From an uncultured Dermabacteraceae bacterium (GTDB taxonomy: Bacteria; Actinomycetota; Actinomycetes; Actinomycetales; Dermabacteraceae), in assembly GCA_946223075.1 (NCBI GenBank), contig CAMILZ010000011.1, positions 1 through 64,000 of the forward strand: a stretch of 64,000 nucleotides of DNA, given 5' to 3'. A program made the position numbers and the translations under genes. The notes beneath the pieces are model-generated. The model saw nothing but the letters and a program-made list of their open reading frames with translations, did not search any database and was not told where the DNA came from. This document shows, in pieces, positions 62,337-64,000 of the stretch; position 1 is the first letter of the stretch; each line of letters begins with the position of its first letter.

Positions 62337-62868
62337 TCAGCGTGGGACAACAGGGAGGGGTCCAGGGGAGGGGCATAGCCCACTCCCCGGCCAGCACGAA
62401 ACGACGTCAGCCGTTTCGTCTGCTGGCCGTAGTACCAGCACCAGGGACCCGCACGAACGTAGTTCGGACGGGCAAGGGGTTGGTACTACCTCCCGGGCGG
62501 GCGCGGCGTCTCCCCCTCGGTCACGAGATAAGGGAGGCGACCGCCGGGGTGCGCGCCGCCAGGCGCGCGGGCACCGCCTCACTGTACGGCTTGACGATGA
62601 GGAGGCGGGGCAGGTCGCAGACCTCGCCGAGCGGTACGGCATCCCGGGCTCCGGGGTGCTACGGGCCGGGATGGCCGTGCTGGCTGGTGCGCCCGTGCCG
62701 CAGCCGCCGAACGTGGACTTGCTGGCCGTGCGGCGTGAGGTGAACGCGCTGGGCGTCAACGTCAACCAAATCGCGCGGCGTGTGAACAATGGCGAGCGTG
62801 TGGCGGCGGTCGAGCTGCAGCAGATGGTCGACATGCTGCACGAGCTGGTGCGGAGGTGGTCGTCATGA
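62326..62868 (+). CDS. mobC: MobC-like relaxosome accessory protein
   Basis: The 180-aa protein has a low-complexity N-terminal 85 residues followed by a ribbon-helix-helix/MobC domain (RLTVRLDDEEAGQVADLAER and NALGVNVNQIARRVNNGE, about 86-175). MobC helps the relaxase open oriT. ATG 62326 has a perfect AGGAGG upstream and no other ATG/GTG start precedes the conserved domain, so the N-terminal part is probably translated even though its DNA is a nest of inverted repeats resembling oriT. The end overlaps the relaxase start (ATGA). Confidence 0.82.
   Translation: MTTDQRGTTGRGPGEGHSPLPGQHETTSAVSSAGRSTSTRDPHERSSDGQGVGTTSRAGAASPPRSRDKGGDRRGARRQARGHRLTVRLDDEEAGQVADLAERYGIPGSGVLRAGMAVLAGAPVPQPPNVDLLAVRREVNALGVNVNQIARRVNNGERVAAVELQQMVDMLHELVRRWSS
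62388..62489 (+). other. Candidate oriT: nested inverted repeats within mobC
   Basis: First structure: CGGCCAGCA (62388-62396) with TGCTGGCCG (62421-62429), continued by CGAAACG (62397-62403) with CGTTTCG (62412-62418), giving 16 bp with a 2-nt bulge and 8-nt loop. Second: GTAGTACCA (62429-62437) with TGGTACTAC (62481-62489), enclosing CCCG-ca-CGAAC-gta-GTTCG-ga-CGGG (62448-62472). Position beside mobC and the relaxase gene fits an oriT. The nick site is not identified. Confidence 0.65.
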
Positions 62869-64000
62869 GCGTCACCAAGGTCTCGCCGTCCGTGCGGGCT
62901 GCAGCGTCGGTTATCTACGCCTACTACGGACGGCCTGCGGACTTTTCACGCTCGCGTGCAGCGGGTGAGCTCTCCGACTTCGCCTCGCCGATGGACGCGG
63001 TCGAGCAGATGGAGGCAATGACGCGGGGCACCGGGCGCAAGAACCAGGCGCTCACGGTCATCCAGTCCTTCTCGAAGGAGGAGATCGACGCAAGCGACCC
63101 CGAGCAGCTAGCGCTCGTCACGGAGGCGGGCTACCGGCTCGCACGGCGGGTCGCCCCCGGCTCGCCGTGCGTGGTCGTGACGCACGATGACAGCGAGGGC
63201 GGGCACCCGCACAACCACATCATCATCGCCAACCATGACCTGGAGACAGGGATGGCGGCTCGTGGCGGGCAGGGCCTTCGCCATCACGAGCTGGCCGGGG
63301 CGAACGACGCCGTGATGCGCGAGATGGGCCTGCAGGTCGTGGCGCGCACCGAGCTGGCCCACGACGTGAACCGCTCCCGCGCTTCGGAGAAGACCGACCT
63401 CTCCCAGCTCAGCGTGGACGAGCTCAACAAGTCCACTTGACGGGAGTTCCTCGCTGACCGTGTGGACGAGGCCCTCCAGGACTCGCGCTCGGTTGACCTC
63501 GACTCCCTGGTCGAGGTGGCCAAGGAGCACGGTGTCTCGATCCGAGCGAAGACTGGTAAGCGGGCGACAGGTCTGACCTACGCCCTGGTGAATGAGAACG
63601 GCGAGGTGCGCAGGGCAGGCCGCTCGAAGTTTGCCAGCACGGGCACGAAGCTCGGCGCTGATTACACGTACGAGGGCGTGCTGGCGAGCATCCAGCAGCT
63701 CCGGGAAGCAGAGAAGGAGATCGACGATGAGCAGGGCTATGGAGAAGGTGATGAGCTCAGCGCAGCCATCGCACGGCTCGCAGCAGACGGACCTCGCCGA
63801 GGCGGTGCGGGGCCTCGTGAGCGTGGTCGAGAAGCAGGCAGAGCGACTGGGGCACCTGGAGGTGGCGATCGAGAAGCTGGGGGAGGAGGTGTCCACGCAC
63901 AGTTCGACGCAGGACAGCACGCTGCCCTCCGAGCTGCGCTCGCTCGAGAACGCTCAGAGCGAGATGAGCAAGACGCTCGCCGAGATCGGGAAGACCGTGA
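62865..64000 (+). pseudogene. Mobilization relaxase, interrupted by an in-frame TGA (runs off window)
   Basis: The N-terminal 191 residues contain the relaxase core. Tyr residues are in VIYAYYGRPADF, and the metal-binding histidine motif is in THDDSEGGHPHNHIIIANHD. It also has the REMGLQV segment typical of MOBP-type actinobacterial relaxases. A TGA at 63438-63440 follows LSVDELNKST. The same frame continues as REFLADRVDEALQDS and later ATGLTYALVNENG and TGTKLGADYTYEG, normal relaxase C-terminal sequence. One TGG-to-TGA change (Trp) explains the break. The frame stays open to 64000. Function is probably lost unless the stop is read through. Confidence 0.82.
63727..64000 (+). CDS. Small coiled-coil Mob accessory protein (partial)
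   Basis: The open frame begins MSRAMEKVMSSAQ with GAAGGAG 7-9 nt upstream of ATG 63727. It encodes a helical protein (LAEAVRGLVSVVEKQAERLG) reaching the window end after about 91 codons. It overlaps the relaxase 3' region in another frame, an arrangement known for mbeB/mbeD within mbeA of ColE1 and common for small Mob proteins. The family assignment is by position. Confidence 0.6.
   Translation, partial: MSRAMEKVMSSAQPSHGSQQTDLAEAVRGLVSVVEKQAERLGHLEVAIEKLGEEVSTHSSTQDSTLPSELRSLENAQSEMSKTLAEIGKTV

Larger units (their letters stand above)
57931..64000. mobile_element. Integrated mobilizable element with family-B DNA polymerase (left part)
   Basis: From about 57931 to the window end the sequence has features of an integrative mobilizable element: non-coding leader, HTH protein, PolB, DUF3223 protein, coiled-coil protein, MobC, relaxase and a small Mob gene, all in one direction with ATGA overlaps. 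Leu codons shift from mostly CTC in the flank to many CTG. The left junction interrupts the DUF4244 pilin gene. No integrase, capsid or resistance gene is visible in the part shown; the right end is outside the window. Confidence 0.85.

Noticed and set aside
63438..63440. TGA decoded as Trp (alternative genetic code)
   Set aside because: Numerous genes in the window, including others in the element, end properly at TGA, so general recoding is not supported.
57931..64000. Element as a prophage
   Set aside because: No capsid, tail, terminase or lysis gene is seen; MobC, relaxase and an oriT-like region indicate a mobilizable element instead.
1..64000. CRISPR array, rRNA or toxin-antitoxin pair
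   Set aside because: No regularly spaced repeats, no rRNA-like sequence and no recognisable toxin-antitoxin pair were seen on either strand.

Overview
The window is high-G+C DNA with strong CTC/GTG/GCG codon bias. Its gene families are typical of Actinomycetota: a NarL-type two-component system beside an HrtBA-like heme exporter, a MerR-TipAS regulator, CsoR, MutT1 (Nudix plus phosphatase), nitrobindin, DUF2516, an actinobacterial Flp/Tad operon with DUF4244, and a PHO box made of GTTCACC repeats. A Micrococcales member (for example Dermabacteraceae-like) is my best guess, but the species is not established. No rRNA, tRNA or CRISPR array was found.

Layout. 0.1-4.0 kb: heme-exporter-like ABC transporter divergent from a sensor kinase and response regulator. 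4.1-5.0 kb: MerR-TipAS regulator. 5.2-11.1 kb: translationally coupled operon of a tandem HAD protein, an NHLRC2-like thioredoxin/NHL protein and a catalytically dead relative of membrane pyrophosphatase. 11.2-15.3 kb: FMO-like monooxygenase, a CopD/CtaG-like copper protein and paired fluoride channels. 15.3-20 kb: 2-oxoacid dehydrogenase E1alpha-E1beta-E2 behind a palindromic operator, then hisC. 20-24.7 kb: purB, csoR and a pyruvate phosphate dikinase gene split by an 8-bp tandem duplication. 24.7-28.8 kb: lipoprotein, SDR, rhodanese and an FtsX-type ABC pair. 29-33.5 kb: pstSCAB phosphate uptake under a PHO box. 33.5-42 kb: mutT1, a nitrobindin/YgfZ/FUSC/DUF2516 cluster, MarR, MATE and YccF. 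42-54.1 kb: fructose-bisphosphate aldolase, a second NarL-type two-component pair, alcohol dehydrogenase, SpoU methyltransferase, DedA, acyl-CoA synthetase, zinc metallopeptidase, SDR, exonuclease III and a TPR protein. 54.2-54.4 kb: a candidate small RNA with its own promoter and terminator.

54.5-57.9 kb holds a Flp/Tad-type operon: a TadZ/CpaE-like ATPase, a TadA ATPase and a TadB-like membrane protein. The pilin-like DUF4244 gene that follows is cut after about 36 codons. From there to the end of the window lies an integrated mobilizable element with different codon use (many CTG codons). It carries a structured, repeat-containing leader or origin region, an HTH protein whose ribosome binding site sits in a hairpin, a 1026-aa family-B DNA polymerase with an altered motif C, a DUF3223 protein, a coiled-coil protein, MobC with an oriT-like nest of inverted repeats inside its coding sequence, a relaxase broken by one TGA, and an overlapping small Mob gene that runs off the end. 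The element's right end and integrase lie outside the window.

Many first genes of transcription units have a TANNNT box exactly 6-7 nt before the start codon and no Shine-Dalgarno, which predicts widespread leaderless transcripts. The most notable points are the polymerase-bearing element inside the Flp pilin gene, the degenerate pyrophosphatase, and the slippage-type duplication in ppdK.
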